Shown here: one piece after another, positions 34,753 through 45,029 of the stretch
Position numbering within the stretch: position 1 is the stretch's first letter
Layout: every line of letters starts with the position of its first letter
Assembly: GCF_001401155.1 (NCBI RefSeq)
Contig: NZ_LJRO01000200.1
Location: 16,066-80,065 of the forward strand
Length of the DNA: 64,000 nucleotides
Source of the DNA: Pseudomonas tremae
GTDB lineage: Bacteria; Pseudomonadota; Gammaproteobacteria; Pseudomonadales; Pseudomonadaceae
Direction: 5' to 3'
Notes under the pieces: model-generated
The model's database searches: none
Seen by the model: the letters and a program-made list of their open reading frames with translations, nothing else
What the model was told of the DNA's origin: nothing
Program-made: the position numbers and the translations under genes

Positions 34753-35337
34753 ATGAGTTTGCTGGTTTCTATGGCTGCGTTTGCTTTGGCGTCGTCCATC
34801 ACGCCGGGGCCGGTCAACATTGTGGCGCTAAGCGCCGGCGCAAGTTTTGGTTTCTGGCCGGGCATGCGCCATGTGTTGGGCGCAACGCTGGGCTTCACGC
34901 TGTTGTTGCTGCTTATCGGTTTCGGCCTGCACGAAACTTTGCAGCAGTGGCCTTTTCTGACCCGGATCATTCAAGGGGCTGGAGTGGCCTTTCTGTTGTA
35001 CATGGCCTTTCGGCTGGTAACCGATAACGGGCTACTGAGTTTAGGCCAGCAGGGCACTGGCCCATCGATGATACAAGGCGCGGTCATGCAGTGGCTAAAC
35101 CCCAAAGCCTGGCTAGCGTCGATAGCAGGTATGGGCGTTTTTGTCGCCAATGGCGAGGCTGTATTGGTCTGGCAATTTGCAGCCATCTATTGCGTGGTCT
35201 GCTATGTGTCACTCGGCTGCTGGGCCTTTGCCGGGAGCTTCCTGAGCCATTACTTGCGCAACGCGGCGAGCGTGCGCGCGTTCAACCGGTTCATGGGACT
35301 GTTGCTGATTGGCTGCGCGTTTTACCTGGTTATCTGA
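34753..35337 (+). CDS. LysE-family translocator
   Basis: 194 residues, six hydrophobic helices, with the family motif SITPGPVNIVALSAGASFGFWPGMRHVLGATLG near the N-terminus and WLNPKAWLAS in the middle. LysE/RhtB proteins export amino acids or related metabolites. The ATG at 34753 has GAGGAG upstream. It converges with an AraC-type regulator gene only 9 bp away; such pairs often have the regulator controlling the exporter. Confidence 0.9.
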   Translation: MSLLVSMAAFALASSITPGPVNIVALSAGASFGFWPGMRHVLGATLGFTLLLLLIGFGLHETLQQWPFLTRIIQGAGVAFLLYMAFRLVTDNGLLSLGQQGTGPSMIQGAVMQWLNPKAWLASIAGMGVFVANGEAVLVWQFAAIYCVVCYVSLGCWAFAGSFLSHYLRNAASVRAFNRFMGLLLIGCAFYLVI

Positions 35338-35346
35338 TCGTATTCA

Positions 35347-36180
35347 TCACAACCGGTACTGGCTTGGCGTTGCGGCCAGATGCTTTTTGAATTCGCGCTG
35401 AAAGTGCGCCTGATCGGAAAAACCGCTTTCGAGTGCCACATCGGCGATCATCTTGCCTTGTTTAAGTTCGGTGCAGGCGTGCTGAATGCGTCGGTTGAGT
35501 AGGTAGGCATGCGGCGTAAGGTGATAGTGCTGTTCGAACGAGCGAATCAGGTACGACGCCGACAGGGTGGAGACTGCGCAGATGTCGGCAAGTTTGATGG
35601 AACGAGTGAAGTTCTCGTTGATGTAGTCGGCGGCCCGCGTGACTCGAGCGGAGGGTTGAGGTGGGTGCAGTTGCGCAGCGCCCAATGTGCCCAGCATGAG
35701 GGTGAAAAACGATACGGCTGAGCAATGCTTTTGCAACGTATCGAGACTCGCGTCGACCAGTGTCTCGTAAAGCGCCGTCAATGCGCTGAACAGGACCGGA
35801 TTGCAGCTATGCGTGTAGGGCAGCGGCTGAAAGCCGGCTGCTGCATCCAGCCTCGCGTCTTGCTGAATATCGCTCAGCCAATAGCTGTCGACGTAAAGCA
35901 TCAGGTACGACCACGGCTGGTCATTGATCGGATTGCAGGCATGTACATCGCCAGGGTTCATCAGCACCACGGTGCCTGCCATGACGCGCCGCGATGTCTT
36001 TTCGTGCAGATAGGTACTTTGCCCGGCAATGATCGCGCCAATGGAAAAAAATTCATGCGAATGCGGGGCATAACAGACCTTTCTGCCGTCCTCTACCGAG
36101 CGTGCCTCGATGAAAGGCAGACGCTCATCGCGCCAGAAGAAAGGATTCACGGTCGAGTGGTTGGGGTGTGTGCTGTTCAT
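35347..36180 (-). CDS. AraC-family transcriptional regulator
   Basis: 277 residues: an N-terminal cupin sensor (PHSHEFFSIGAIIAGQSTYLHEKTSRRV; MNPGDVHACNPI) and a C-terminal double HTH (ADICAVSTLSASYLIRSFEQHYHLTPHAYLLNRRIQHA and VALESGFSDQAHFQREFKKHLAATPSQYR). This subclass commonly sits beside LysE-type exporters and senses the exported compound. The 229-bp gap upstream shows no operator I can name. Confidence 0.9.
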   Translation of the reverse strand: MNSTHPNHSTVNPFFWRDERLPFIEARSVEDGRKVCYAPHSHEFFSIGAIIAGQSTYLHEKTSRRVMAGTVVLMNPGDVHACNPINDQPWSYLMLYVDSYWLSDIQQDARLDAAAGFQPLPYTHSCNPVLFSALTALYETLVDASLDTLQKHCSAVSFFTLMLGTLGAAQLHPPQPSARVTRAADYINENFTRSIKLADICAVSTLSASYLIRSFEQHYHLTPHAYLLNRRIQHACTELKQGKMIADVALESGFSDQAHFQREFKKHLAATPSQYRL

Positions 36181-36409
36181 GCAGATATCCCTTCAGCAGA
36201 GCGACCAGGGTAGCTGAACTGATGAGTCAGAGCGCCACCAAATGTATCCCCACTTTTAAGCGTGAGGAGCAAGAGGCACCGGGCCTAGGCTTGTGGGGCT
36301 GCACCGATCATGTTGCATATGTCTGACTGACTCTTTTCGACGCGCCGCGTTGACATGTATTTCGTGACCCTATGTGTCACTCAGGCATGCCAGCGCGAGG
36401 CACATGAGA

Positions 36410-36718
36410 TTACTTTTTGATCGGCACGATATCCATGATCTGGCCATTCACTTTCTGAAACCGCACATACTTGTCATTGACCTTTACCCATTCGCTTTCC
36501 TTGGCGGGCTCTTCCAGGCCTTTGCTTTTCCAGTCTTTGACTTCGAGGTCGCTGCGGCGATATTTCTCGGGTATGCGGGAACCGAGTTCAAGCTCGTGAA
36601 CGTTGTCCTTGGACTCGGTGATTTTCGGATCAGGCGTCTCGGCAGCATGAACCGGCAGGGTGACGGCGGAGAAACAGCCGAGCAGGGTCATGCAGGCGAT
36701 CAGCGATTTAGTATTCAT
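36410..36718 (-). CDS. RcnB-family periplasmic protein
   Basis: 102 residues with a Sec signal (ending PVHAAE) and a C-terminal RcnB-type domain: LGSRIPEKYRRSDLEVKDWKSKGL then EWVKVNDKYVRFQKVNGQIMDIV. E. coli RcnB helps nickel/cobalt homeostasis in the periplasm; most homologues, including this one, have no proven role. No rcnA exporter is adjacent. Confidence 0.82.
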   Translation of the reverse strand: MNTKSLIACMTLLGCFSAVTLPVHAAETPDPKITESKDNVHELELGSRIPEKYRRSDLEVKDWKSKGLEEPAKESEWVKVNDKYVRFQKVNGQIMDIVPIKK

Positions 36719-36814
36719 GTGAAGACTCCCAGTCTTAGGTCTCAGTCGGCTTTATGCCATTGGTCATAACTGGGACCTTCACGATTTGGAATCATTCGAT
36801 CGGTTTTACAGTGC

Positions 36815-37672
36815 TCAGCCTCGCAGTGCTTCCTCAATGGTTTTTACCAGTGGGGTGGCAGGGCGACCGATCAGTCTGCTCAGCTGGCGGCTGTCGTCAA
36901 ACAAGGCGCCTTTGGCGGCTGCCGCGTCGGAATCGGCTAACAGATTTGCGACGAAATCAGGCAGGCCGGCTTGAATCAAAGCGGCTTCGAACCCGGTTTG
37001 CGTCAGATTGGCGTAAGGCACTGGTTTGCCCGACTGTTTCGACAGCTCGGTGGCAAATTCGGCAAGGGTGTAAGACTCGTCGCCCGCCAGCTCGTAAACG
37101 CGACCTGACTGATCTTCTTCCGAGGTCAATACAACCGCTGCAGCCTCAGCGTAATCAAGGCGCGATGCCGAGCTGATTCGGCCTTCGTCGGCGCAACCCA
37201 TCATCGCACCATGTGCCAGTGCCCCCGGTATGCCTGCCGTGTAATTCTCGGTGTACCAGCCATTGCGCAGCAAGGCGAATGACAACCCGCTGGCGCGCAG
37301 GTAGTCCTCGGTCTCGCGATGTTCTTTGGCCAGGCCCAGTGACGAGGCATCAGCGTGCAATACGCTGGTGTAGGTGAGCAATTTGGCCCCGGCGCGCTTG
37401 GCTGCATCAATAACCGCCTTATGCTGGGAAAGGCGCTGGCCTATTTCGCTGGAAGAAATCAACAGCACCTTTTCAGCTCCCGCAAATGCGCTGTCCAGGG
37501 TCGCGGGTTGCGAATAGTCGGCGTGACGAACCTGGACCCCCAGTGCCGACAGGTCAGCGGCTTTATCGGGGCTGCGTACGGCTGCGATGATCTGTCCGGC
37601 AGGAATGCGGACGAGCAGTTGCTCAATGACGAGGCGGCCTAGCTGGCCAGTGGCACCGGTGACAACGATCAT
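36815..37672 (-). CDS. NAD(P)H-binding quinone reductase (QorB/YtfG-like)
   Basis: 285 residues. The Rossmann motif VTGATGQLG opens the protein and SADYSQPATLDSAFAGAEKVLLISSSEIGQR is typical of the NmrA-like QorB group, which reduces quinones with NADPH. It lacks the SDR Tyr-Lys active site, as expected. It is transcribed divergently from an HxlR regulator, as ytfG/ytfH are in E. coli, with operator-like repeats between them. Confidence 0.88.
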   Translation of the reverse strand: MIVVTGATGQLGRLVIEQLLVRIPAGQIIAAVRSPDKAADLSALGVQVRHADYSQPATLDSAFAGAEKVLLISSSEIGQRLSQHKAVIDAAKRAGAKLLTYTSVLHADASSLGLAKEHRETEDYLRASGLSFALLRNGWYTENYTAGIPGALAHGAMMGCADEGRISSASRLDYAEAAAVVLTSEEDQSGRVYELAGDESYTLAEFATELSKQSGKPVPYANLTQTGFEAALIQAGLPDFVANLLADSDAAAAKGALFDDSRQLSRLIGRPATPLVKTIEEALRG

Positions 37673-37722
37673 GGAATGATTCCTCGAATCGGTTGAAAGG
37701 AAGCGTCAGCATAGTCATCATG

Positions 37723-37755
37723 CTTACCTTTCGTAAGTACGCACAAAAAGGTAAG
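37723..37755. promoter_or_regulatory. Operator-like repeats between the qorB-like and HxlR genes
   Basis: CTTACCTT (37723-37730) and AAGGTAAG (37748-37755) are a perfect inverted pair; within the left side CTTAC..GTAAG (37723-37737) is a second palindrome. They sit 4 bp before the HxlR start, a placement fitting autorepression. Confidence 0.6.
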
Positions 37756-37759
37756 TGTC

Positions 37760-38188
37760 ATGAGTGAGTCTGCCCCGCAGGTGCCATCTGATACCGTCGA
37801 GTCCATGCTGGCCTTTGTTCGCCAGGGACACGTCTTGGCCACTGAGTGCCCCTCAAGGGTCGTGCTCAATCACATTTGCAGTCGATGGGGCGTGCTGGTG
37901 CTGGTGGTGTTGCGTGGCGGCGTGCACCGTTTCAGCGAAATGCGACGCAAGATCGGCGGGGTCAGCGAAAAAATGCTCGCCCAGACACTTCAGCATCTGG
38001 AGCAGGACGGTTTCGTCAGCCGCAAATCGCTGCCTGTCGTTCCGCCGCATGTCGAGTATCGGTTGACCCCGATGGGCGAAGAGGTTGCTTTGCAGGTCGA
38101 GACACTGGTCACCTGGATCGAGACAAGTCTGCCGCGCATCATGCAGGCGCGCGAAGCGTCAGCCGAGGCCCGTGCATTGCCTGCCTGA
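37760..38188 (+). CDS. HxlR-family regulator (YtfH/QorR-like)
   Basis: 142 residues with the winged helix of the HxlR family: WGVLVLVVLRGGVHRFSEMRRKIGGVSEKMLAQTLQHLEQDGFVSR. The conserved N-terminal cysteine (in ATECPSR) before the HTH is a redox switch in QorR/HypR-type members, so it may sense quinones or electrophiles and control the divergent reductase gene. The redox role is inferred from the family. Confidence 0.88.
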   Translation: MSESAPQVPSDTVESMLAFVRQGHVLATECPSRVVLNHICSRWGVLVLVVLRGGVHRFSEMRRKIGGVSEKMLAQTLQHLEQDGFVSRKSLPVVPPHVEYRLTPMGEEVALQVETLVTWIETSLPRIMQAREASAEARALPA

Positions 38189-38326
38189 GGCATTTCTGAC
38201 AGATTTTTCATCTGGCGAATGTCAGCGCAACTGCCTGTCATCAGTCGCTTCTTGCTATGGTGCGCGCCGAAATATTCATTTACACGTTCAGTTGCGCCGT
38301 TTGCCCTTCATCGAGAAGCTGTAGAA

Positions 38327-40216
38327 ATGCCCAATCCAATCCCCCTGAAAGACCACGAGAAAGAGACGCGGCTGGTCAACCAGCGACTGATTGCCTGTGC
38401 CGTGCTGGTCGGGCTGCTGGCCACCTGCCTGGTGGCGAGAATGTACTTCCTGCAGGTCACCGAGTTCGAGTATCACTCGACGATCTCCGAAAACAACCGC
38501 GTCCATGTACTGCCGATTCCGCCTGAGCGCGGTTTGATCTTTGACCGTAATGGCGAAGTGCTGGCCGACAATCGGCCCAGTTTCAATCTGACCCTGACTC
38601 GTGAGCGAGCAGGTGACTGGCACAAGGTTATCGACGAACTGATGACCCTGCTGGAACTGCCGGATGAAGACCGTATTCTGTTCGACAAAGAGCTGAAACA
38701 GGTACGTCATCCATTCGAGCCTGCGACCCTCCTGTACGAACTGACCGAAGAGCAGATCGCCACATTGGCAGTCAATCAGTACCTGTTGCCGGGCGTTGAT
38801 GTCGCGGCACAGTTCGTTCGTCACTACCCGCTGGGCGCACATTTTGCTCACTCTATCGGTTACGTTGGGCGCATCAACGAAAAGGAAGCGGCGCACCTCG
38901 ACAACGAGTATCGCGGCACTCAATCCATCGGCAAAACCGGGATAGAGCGCTTCTACGAGTCAGAGCTGCACGGTCATGTGGGTTACGAAGAAGTCGAGAC
39001 CAATGCCCAGGGGCGCGTACTGCGGGTTCTGAAACACACTGACCCGGTGCCCGGCAAGAACATCACCCTGACGCTGGATGCGCATCTTCAGGCTGCTGCG
39101 GAGGACGCGCTGGGTGATCGTCGTGGTTCGGTAGTGGCGCTGGACCCGGAAACAGGCGAGGTGCTGGCGATGGTCAGCAAGCCGAGCTTCGACCCCAATC
39201 TGTTCGTGACCGGCATCAGCTTCAAGCAATACGCTGCATTGCGCGATTCCATCGACCGGCCGCTATTCAACCGCGTGTTGCGCGGTCTGTATGCCCCTGG
39301 CTCGACGGTCAAGCCGGAAGTTGCCATTGCCGGCCTCGACAGCGGTGTGGTCACTGCCTCGACCAAGGTCTTCGACCCTGGGTACTTCCAACTGCCGGAC
39401 TTCGATCACAAGTACCGCAACTGGAACCATAGCGGTGATGGCTGGGTAGACATGGACACCGCGATCATGCGGTCCAACGACACGTACTTCTATACCTTGG
39501 CGCACAAGCTGGGCATCGACCGACTGCATGACTACATGACCATGTTCGGCATTGGCCAGAAAGTCTCGCTGGACATGTTCGAGGAGGCCGCCGGGCTGAT
39601 GCCGTCCCGCGAATGGAAGCGCGCAACGCGCCGTCAGGCCTGGTTCCCCGGCGAGACGGTAATCCTCGGTATAGGTCAGGGCTACATGCAGGTCACGCCA
39701 TTGCAACTCGCCCAGGCCACTTCGCTGATCGCCAGCAAGGGCGTCTGGCATCGTCCGCATCTGGCGATGGAAGTCGGCAATGCCGCGCCGGTCGATGAGC
39801 ATCCCATGCCCAATATCGTGCTGCATGACCCCAATGAGTGGAATCAGGTCAACACCGGCATGCAGATGGTGATGCACGATCCGCGCGGTATCGCCCGCGA
39901 CGCCGCAAAGGGCGCGCAGTACCGGATTGCCGGCAAGAGCGGTACGGCGCAGGTGGTGGCGATCAAGCAGGGTGAACGTTACAACCGTCTCAAGACCCTT
40001 GAGCGTAACCGCGACAACGCCTTGTTCGTCGGTTTCGCCCCGGCTGACCATCCGAAGATCGTAGTGTCGGTGACCATCGAGAACGGCGAGGCGGGTGGTC
40101 GGGTGGCCGGTCCGGTGGTGCGGGAAATTCTCGACGCCTGGCTGCTCGACAGCGACGGCAAGCTCAAGCCGCAATACGCAGTGCCCACCAAGGCGACGGG
40201 CAACCCGCACGCCTGA
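38327..40216 (+). CDS. mrdA: Penicillin-binding protein 2 (class B transpeptidase), stand-alone copy
   Basis: 629 residues: one N-terminal membrane helix, the dimerisation/pedestal domain (IPPERGLIFDRNGEVLADN) and a transpeptidase domain. Active-site motifs are intact: S326-T-V-K329, SND (about 383-385) and KSGTAQ (537 on). PBP2 cross-links peptidoglycan in the elongasome. The gene is not next to rodA, rlpA or mltB, as the usual mrdA is, so it is probably a second paralogue. ATG at 38327 is preferred over a start at 38219. A strong terminator follows. Confidence 0.92.
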   Translation: MPNPIPLKDHEKETRLVNQRLIACAVLVGLLATCLVARMYFLQVTEFEYHSTISENNRVHVLPIPPERGLIFDRNGEVLADNRPSFNLTLTRERAGDWHKVIDELMTLLELPDEDRILFDKELKQVRHPFEPATLLYELTEEQIATLAVNQYLLPGVDVAAQFVRHYPLGAHFAHSIGYVGRINEKEAAHLDNEYRGTQSIGKTGIERFYESELHGHVGYEEVETNAQGRVLRVLKHTDPVPGKNITLTLDAHLQAAAEDALGDRRGSVVALDPETGEVLAMVSKPSFDPNLFVTGISFKQYAALRDSIDRPLFNRVLRGLYAPGSTVKPEVAIAGLDSGVVTASTKVFDPGYFQLPDFDHKYRNWNHSGDGWVDMDTAIMRSNDTYFYTLAHKLGIDRLHDYMTMFGIGQKVSLDMFEEAAGLMPSREWKRATRRQAWFPGETVILGIGQGYMQVTPLQLAQATSLIASKGVWHRPHLAMEVGNAAPVDEHPMPNIVLHDPNEWNQVNTGMQMVMHDPRGIARDAAKGAQYRIAGKSGTAQVVAIKQGERYNRLKTLERNRDNALFVGFAPADHPKIVVSVTIENGEAGGRVAGPVVREILDAWLLDSDGKLKPQYAVPTKATGNPHA

Positions 40217-40241
40217 GCCGTCTGCCCAGGCAGACTGCCTG

Positions 40242-40269
40242 CCTGAGCCCTGAACAGGGCTCAGGTTTT
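40242..40269 (+). terminator. Rho-independent terminator after PBP2
   Basis: Perfect 10-bp stem CCTGAGCCCT / AGGGCTCAGG, GAAC tetraloop, then TTTT; 26 bp after the stop codon. Confidence 0.9.
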
Positions 40270-40367
40270 CTGAACTGTCGAGATTCCGTCGGGTCGACCA
40301 CAACAGGCGTGGCAGAGCGCTATGCCTGTTTGTTCGACCCTTTTATTGCCTCGACAAGGAACCCCTT

Positions 40368-42086
40368 ATGTCCAAGACCATTGCCGATCATTTTGCGCAA
40401 ACCCTCGCAGCGGCAGGCGTTTCCCACATATGGGGGGTGTCCGGTGACAGCCTCAACGGCTTGACCGATAGCCTGGAACGCATCGACTCGATTCGCTGGA
40501 TGCACACCCGCCATGAAGAAGTGGCTGCCTTCGCTGCAGGCGCTCAAGCGGCGTCCAGCGGTAAGCTGGCGGTTTGCGCGGGCAGCTGCGGACCTGGCAA
40601 CCTGCATTTGATCAATGGCCTGTATGACTGCCATCGCAACCGGGTCCCGGTGCTGGCAATTGCCGCGCATATTCCTTCCCCTGAGATAGGCCTGGACTAC
40701 TTTCAGGAAACCCACCCGCAGGAGCTGTTCAAGGAGTGCAGCCACTTCGTCGAACTGGTCAGCAACCCCGAGCAGTTTCCGCGTGTGCTGGAACGTGCCA
40801 TGCGTGCGGCCATCAGCCAGAAGGGCGTGGCAGTCATCGTGTTGCCCGGCGACGTGGCGCTCAGCGAGGCTCCGGATGTTGCGGTGAAATGGGTCGCCCC
40901 TACGCCGCCGACGGTCGTGCCGGCGGACAACGACTTGCAGTCTATGGCCGAAATGCTCAACGCCTCCAAGGCTGTGACTTTGCTGTGCGGAGCTGGTTGT
41001 GAAGGTGCTCACGAGCAGGTCCTCGCCCTGGCCGACAAGCTGGGCGCACCGATCGTCCATGCCCTGCGCGGCAAGCAGCACGTCGAGTACGACAACCCGT
41101 TCGATGTCGGCATGACCGGCCTGATCGGATTCAGCTCCGGCTATCACGCCATGCTGTCCTGCGACACGCTGGTGATTCTCGGCAGCAGCTTGCCTTATCG
41201 CAACTTCTATCCGGACAAGGCCGACATCATTCAGATCGACCTTGACCCGACCCAGTTGGGCCGCCGCACCCCAGTGACCCTGGGGCTGGTCGGTGGTGTT
41301 CGCGAAACTCTGGACGCGTTGCTGCCCAAGCTTACTCCCCACGCTGACCGACGCTTCCTGGACAAGGCTCTGAAGCATTATGCCAAGGCGCGTGAGGAGC
41401 TGGACGAACTCGCCACGCCGACACCGGATGGCACGCCGATTCACCCGCAGTACCTTACCCGACTCGTCGACGAGCATGCCGATGCCGACGCCATCTTCAC
41501 CGTCGACGTGGGGACGCCGACGCTGTGGGCTGCGCGCTACCTGCACATGAACGGCAAACGCAGCCTGCTCGGCTCGTTCAACCACGGCTCGATGGCCAAT
41601 GCGCTGCCTCAGGCACTGGGTGCCAAGGCCGAACATCCGGACCGGCAGGTCGTCGCCCTGTGTGGTGACGGTGGTTTGTCGATGTTGCTGGGTGATCTGC
41701 TGAGCATTCGGCAGTTGAACCTGCCGATCAAACTGGTGGTGTTCAACAACAGTTCACTGGGCTTCGTCGACATGGAAATGAAGGCCGGCGGTTACGTGCC
41801 GCATGGCACTGACCTGCACGAAACCAACTTTGCCGGTATCGCCCTGGGCGCTGGCATTCTTGGCCTGCGAGTAGAAAATGCCGAAGAACTGCCCGCAGCG
41901 TTGCGCAAGGCCTTTGATCACCCCGGCCCGGTGCTGATCGACGTCGTCACCGCCAAACAGGAGTTGGGCATCCCGCCGAAAATCAAACTGGCGCAGGCCA
42001 AGGGCTTCAGTCTGTATATGATGCGCGCGATCATGAGCGGACGAGGCAGCGAAGTGCTGGAGCTGGCCAAGACCAACCTGCGCTAA
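40368..42086 (+). CDS. poxB: Pyruvate:quinone oxidoreductase (PoxB)
   Basis: 572 residues, three-domain thiamine-diphosphate enzyme. The catalytic Glu50 lies in [14 protein letters not shown]; the ThDP motif GDGG (433-436) ends 27 residues on with [13 protein letters not shown]. The C-terminal extension ([23 protein letters not shown]) matches the PoxB membrane-binding tail. It would decarboxylate pyruvate to acetate and CO2, passing electrons to ubiquinone through FAD. It follows the PBP2 terminator with AAGGA before the ATG and overlaps the convergent GFA gene by 4 bp. Confidence 0.93.
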   Translation: MSKTIADHFAQTLAAAGVSHIWGVSGDSLNGLTDSLERIDSIRWMHTRHEEVAAFAAGAQAASSGKLAVCAGSCGPGNLHLINGLYDCHRNRVPVLAIAAHIPSPEIGLDYFQETHPQELFKECSHFVELVSNPEQFPRVLERAMRAAISQKGVAVIVLPGDVALSEAPDVAVKWVAPTPPTVVPADNDLQSMAEMLNASKAVTLLCGAGCEGAHEQVLALADKLGAPIVHALRGKQHVEYDNPFDVGMTGLIGFSSGYHAMLSCDTLVILGSSLPYRNFYPDKADIIQIDLDPTQLGRRTPVTLGLVGGVRETLDALLPKLTPHADRRFLDKALKHYAKAREELDELATPTPDGTPIHPQYLTRLVDEHADADAIFTVDVGTPTLWAARYLHMNGKRSLLGSFNHGSMANALPQALGAKAEHPDRQVVALCGDGGLSMLLGDLLSIRQLNLPIKLVVFNNSSLGFVDMEMKAGGYVPHGTDLHETNFAGIALGAGILGLRVENAEELPAALRKAFDHPGPVLIDVVTAKQELGIPPKIKLAQAKGFSLYMMRAIMSGRGSEVLELAKTNLR

Positions 42087-42505
42087 TCGCACTCGGGCGC
42101 TACATCGGCTGAGCGGTCAGATGGATGATTGACCCCGTCGCTGGTTTTCACCTGGCCCAGATCGAAAGGGTTCACACCTTCCAGGCAGGCGACGTTATAA
42201 CCGTATTCATTGGGGTTGGAACGTCGCTGATGGTGGGTGTAGATCCCGCATCTTCCGCAAAAATAATGCTCGGCGGTGCGTGTGTTGAATTGATACAGCT
42301 TCAACACACTCTGCCCATGAATCACCCGAACGCCGTCTTTCGCCACAGTGGCCACCACAGCACCTCTGCGCCTGCACAGCGAGCAATCACAACGTCGCGG
42401 GTCAACAACGCCGTCCGGTAAATCGAGCTCCAGCATGATCGCGCCGCAATGGCACGAGGCGCGGTGGACAGGTTTGATGTCGGTAGGGCCGACTTTCTTG
42501 ATCAT
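42083..42505 (-). CDS. GFA-family zinc protein (glutathione-dependent formaldehyde-activating-like)
   Basis: 140 residues with the Mss4-like zinc fold: Cys18/Cys20 (CHC), Cys39/Cys41/Cys44 (CDCSLC) and Cys83/Cys86 (CGRCG). Members are loosely tied to S-(hydroxymethyl)glutathione formation, but most have unknown function. It converges on poxB with a 4-bp overlap. The start is the ATG at 42505 with AAGAGGAAAA upstream. Confidence 0.88.
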   Translation of the reverse strand: MIKKVGPTDIKPVHRASCHCGAIMLELDLPDGVVDPRRCDCSLCRRRGAVVATVAKDGVRVIHGQSVLKLYQFNTRTAEHYFCGRCGIYTHHQRRSNPNEYGYNVACLEGVNPFDLGQVKTSDGVNHPSDRSADVAPECD

Positions 42506-42756
42506 GTCTTTTCCTCTTGTTTGATATTAAATCGCGCAGTCGTTACTCATTTCATGTTCTCGCAATGGCGTGCTTTAAAATTAAAGCAGACCGGCAGGTA
42601 AAGCTTGCTAAATCACGGCCGAAACAAATGGATGGAGGCAGGACAGGCTACGGCAGGCTAATTATCGAATCATCTCTGGTTATAAAAACGTCAGTGCTTA
42701 TAAAGCGTTGGGCCACAGTGATTTTTATAGAAAGTTTGCGAGTCACGAGGTCTGTA

Positions 42757-44718
42757 ATGCTTAGAAATGCTCCTTTGAGTATGAAACTGCTGCTTATTCT
42801 AATCTTCCCACTGCTGGGTTTTCTGGCCTTTGCAGGTCTCTACGTCGCTGACAAAAGCGAGACGCTGGGTGACAACAGTCGCGCGGTTACTGCGACCAGC
42901 GTTGCCCGTACGCTGAGTGATGTGGTTACCACATTGCAGCGCGAACGCGGCGCCAGTGGCGTATTCCTGGGCAGCGGCGGCAAAACCATGCAGGACAAGC
43001 TGCGAAGCCTTCGTCAGGAAACCGACAAGGCCATGGTCGAAATGCGCGCGCAATCTACTGAAGGCCTTTCCGGAACGGAGAACGTGTCGCGTGCGCTGGA
43101 TGACGTCATCGCACTGCGCCTGAAAGTCGATGCGCTGGCGATCAACAATACCGAGTCCGGTGCGCGCTTCACCGACATCATCAAAGTCTTGATCGGCTTT
43201 ACTTACTCTCTCGAAGCCACGATTGAAGACCCGCAAATACTGCGTGCCCTGAGCTCCCTCAACCAATTCGTTGACATGAAAGAGCGCGCAGGTCGTGAAC
43301 GTGTATTGCTGGGCCTGGCGTTCAACCAGAACCGTTTCGACGCGGCACTGTTATCACGCTTCAGTCGCAACCTGGGCGAGTTCTCCGGTTATTACGAAGC
43401 CTTTCAGCGTTGGTCCCCTGAAGTGTTCAAAACCAAATTGAACGCTGTTTTGCAGCAACCTGCTTCGCTGGAAGTCGCGCGTCTGCAGCGTCTGGGTTTT
43501 GATACGCCATTGGGCGACCCACTCAATGTAAAACCGGAAGACTGGTTCAACCTTGCAACGTCGCGTATCGACATGATGGCTCAGGTGGAAACCGAGTTGG
43601 GACAGACCGTCGTAAGCCTGGCCTCTGATGCGCGCAACGAGGCGGAGCGCAGCCTGTATGTGGCCATCGGGACGGTGGTCATGATGCTGATAGTCGTGCT
43701 CTGGCTGGCGTCGGTGATCATCCGCAACATCAAGATTGCAGTGGTGGACGTGAACCGCACGCTGGTTGCGCTCTCCACCCGCGACCTGACCGCAAGAACG
43801 CGTTATACCGGCAAAGACGAGTTTGGCGAGATCTCACGCAACCTGGACAACATGGCGCAACAGATCAGCGACGTCATTCGCGAGATCGGCAGCGCCACAG
43901 CGCAGGTTGCCACGGCGGCCGAACAGTCTTCGGCCGTCGCGCTGCAGACCAGCCAGAACGTGGCACAGCAACGTCAGGGCACTGATCAGGTGGCCACTGC
44001 TATCAGCCAGATGAGCTCGACGGTCAAGGACGTTGCACGCAGCACCACCGATGCGTCGGAAATGTCGCAACGGGTCAATGCCAGCACGATGCAGGGCAAG
44101 GCCGAAATCGAAAACACCATCAGCCTGATTCAAGGACTGTCGCTTCAGGCGCAGCAAACTTCGCAGATCATCGGCGAGCTCAAGGGCGAGAGCAACTCTA
44201 TCTCCTCGGTCCTCGATGTGATCCGTGGCGTCGCCGACCAGACCAACCTGCTGGCGCTCAACGCGGCCATTGAGGCTGCACGTGCAGGCGAGCAAGGTCG
44301 CGGCTTTGCGGTAGTTGCGGACGAAGTGCGCAACCTGGCCAAGAAGACCCAAGACTCTACCGTCAGCATCCAGCAGATGATCGCCAACCTGCAATCGGGT
44401 TCCGAACGTGCCGCCGCTTCAATGCAGGAGACTCTGGGCAAAGCGCAGGAGGGCGCCAGCAACGTGGTGCGCGCCGGAGAGCTGCTGGAAGAAATTGCCG
44501 AAGGCATCGCCAGCATCAGCGACCGCAATATCCAGGTGGCCTCGGCCGCCGAGGAGCAAAGCCTGGTTGCCGAAGAAATCCATCGCAATGTCCACGACAT
44601 CAACGCGCTGGTAATCCAGGTCAGCGCCGGTGCCGAGCAGACAGCCGTCACCAGCCGCGAACTGGCTCGATTGGCCGAGCAGCAACAAGGGTTGGTGGGG
44701 CGCTTCAAGGTGAGCTGA
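42757..44718 (+). CDS. Methyl-accepting chemotaxis protein with NIT sensor domain
   Basis: 653 residues: membrane helix near residues 8-28, a periplasmic all-helical NIT domain ([16 protein letters not shown] early; residues about 40-300), a second helix ([14 protein letters not shown]), HAMP, and the conserved signalling tip [38 protein letters not shown] domains sense nitrate/nitrite in known cases. The C-terminus has no CheR/CheB pentapeptide. The ATG at 42757 (GAGG upstream) starts the first helix; the in-frame extension from 42517 is not credible. The 250-bp gap before it is AT-rich with no clear promoter. Confidence 0.92.
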   Translation: MLRNAPLSMKLLLILIFPLLGFLAFAGLYVADKSETLGDNSRAVTATSVARTLSDVVTTLQRERGASGVFLGSGGKTMQDKLRSLRQETDKAMVEMRAQSTEGLSGTENVSRALDDVIALRLKVDALAINNTESGARFTDIIKVLIGFTYSLEATIEDPQILRALSSLNQFVDMKERAGRERVLLGLAFNQNRFDAALLSRFSRNLGEFSGYYEAFQRWSPEVFKTKLNAVLQQPASLEVARLQRLGFDTPLGDPLNVKPEDWFNLATSRIDMMAQVETELGQTVVSLASDARNEAERSLYVAIGTVVMMLIVVLWLASVIIRNIKIAVVDVNRTLVALSTRDLTARTRYTGKDEFGEISRNLDNMAQQISDVIREIGSATAQVATAAEQSSAVALQTSQNVAQQRQGTDQVATAISQMSSTVKDVARSTTDASEMSQRVNASTMQGKAEIENTISLIQGLSLQAQQTSQIIGELKGESNSISSVLDVIRGVADQTNLLALNAAIEAARAGEQGRGFAVVADEVRNLAKKTQDSTVSIQQMIANLQSGSERAAASMQETLGKAQEGASNVVRAGELLEEIAEGIASISDRNIQVASAAEEQSLVAEEIHRNVHDINALVIQVSAGAEQTAVTSRELARLAEQQQGLVGRFKVS

Positions 44719-44742
44719 TCACCAGGCGTCATGCATCTGTAC

Positions 44743-44777
44743 AAAGGCCTGGAAGCGAAAGCTTTCAGGCCTTTTTG
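44743..44777 (+). terminator. Rho-independent terminator after the chemoreceptor
   Basis: AAAGGCCTG-ga-AGC pairs with GCT-tt-CAGGCCTTT around a GAAA tetraloop, followed by a T run; 24 bp after the stop codon. Confidence 0.88.
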
Positions 44778-45029
44778 TTATTCGAATTCTGTATCCGTCT
44801 GTGACCACTCAGTCAGGATTCTGCGTAACTGCACATCCCTCATACAGTTATGTAGTGCTTTAAAATAATCACTACATAATCGTTGACGCATCTCCTTTGC
44901 CCTTGCATCATGCAGCTGTCTCCCTGATCGGGAGCGCTGCAAATAGGTACTGAACGGGCTCGGCAAACCGTCGAGATGTTCCTGGATGTAGGCTGCCCAC
45001 AAGGCAGATTGATGGAGCTGAACTGGCAT
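44778..45029 (-). CDS. Possible small hypothetical protein
   Basis: 83 residues (LHQSALWAAYIQEHLDGLPSPFSTYLQ to ILTEWSQTDTEFE). The composition looks protein-like, but the ribosome site is weak and the product is not recognised. The rest of 44719-45287 (leader of the next gene) shows nothing else I can support. Confidence 0.4.
   Translation of the reverse strand: MPVQLHQSALWAAYIQEHLDGLPSPFSTYLQRSRSGRQLHDARAKEMRQRLCSDYFKALHNCMRDVQLRRILTEWSQTDTEFE

Noticed and set aside
39263..41636. Antisense frames across PBP2 and poxB
   Set aside because: Both sense genes are full-length with complete active sites.
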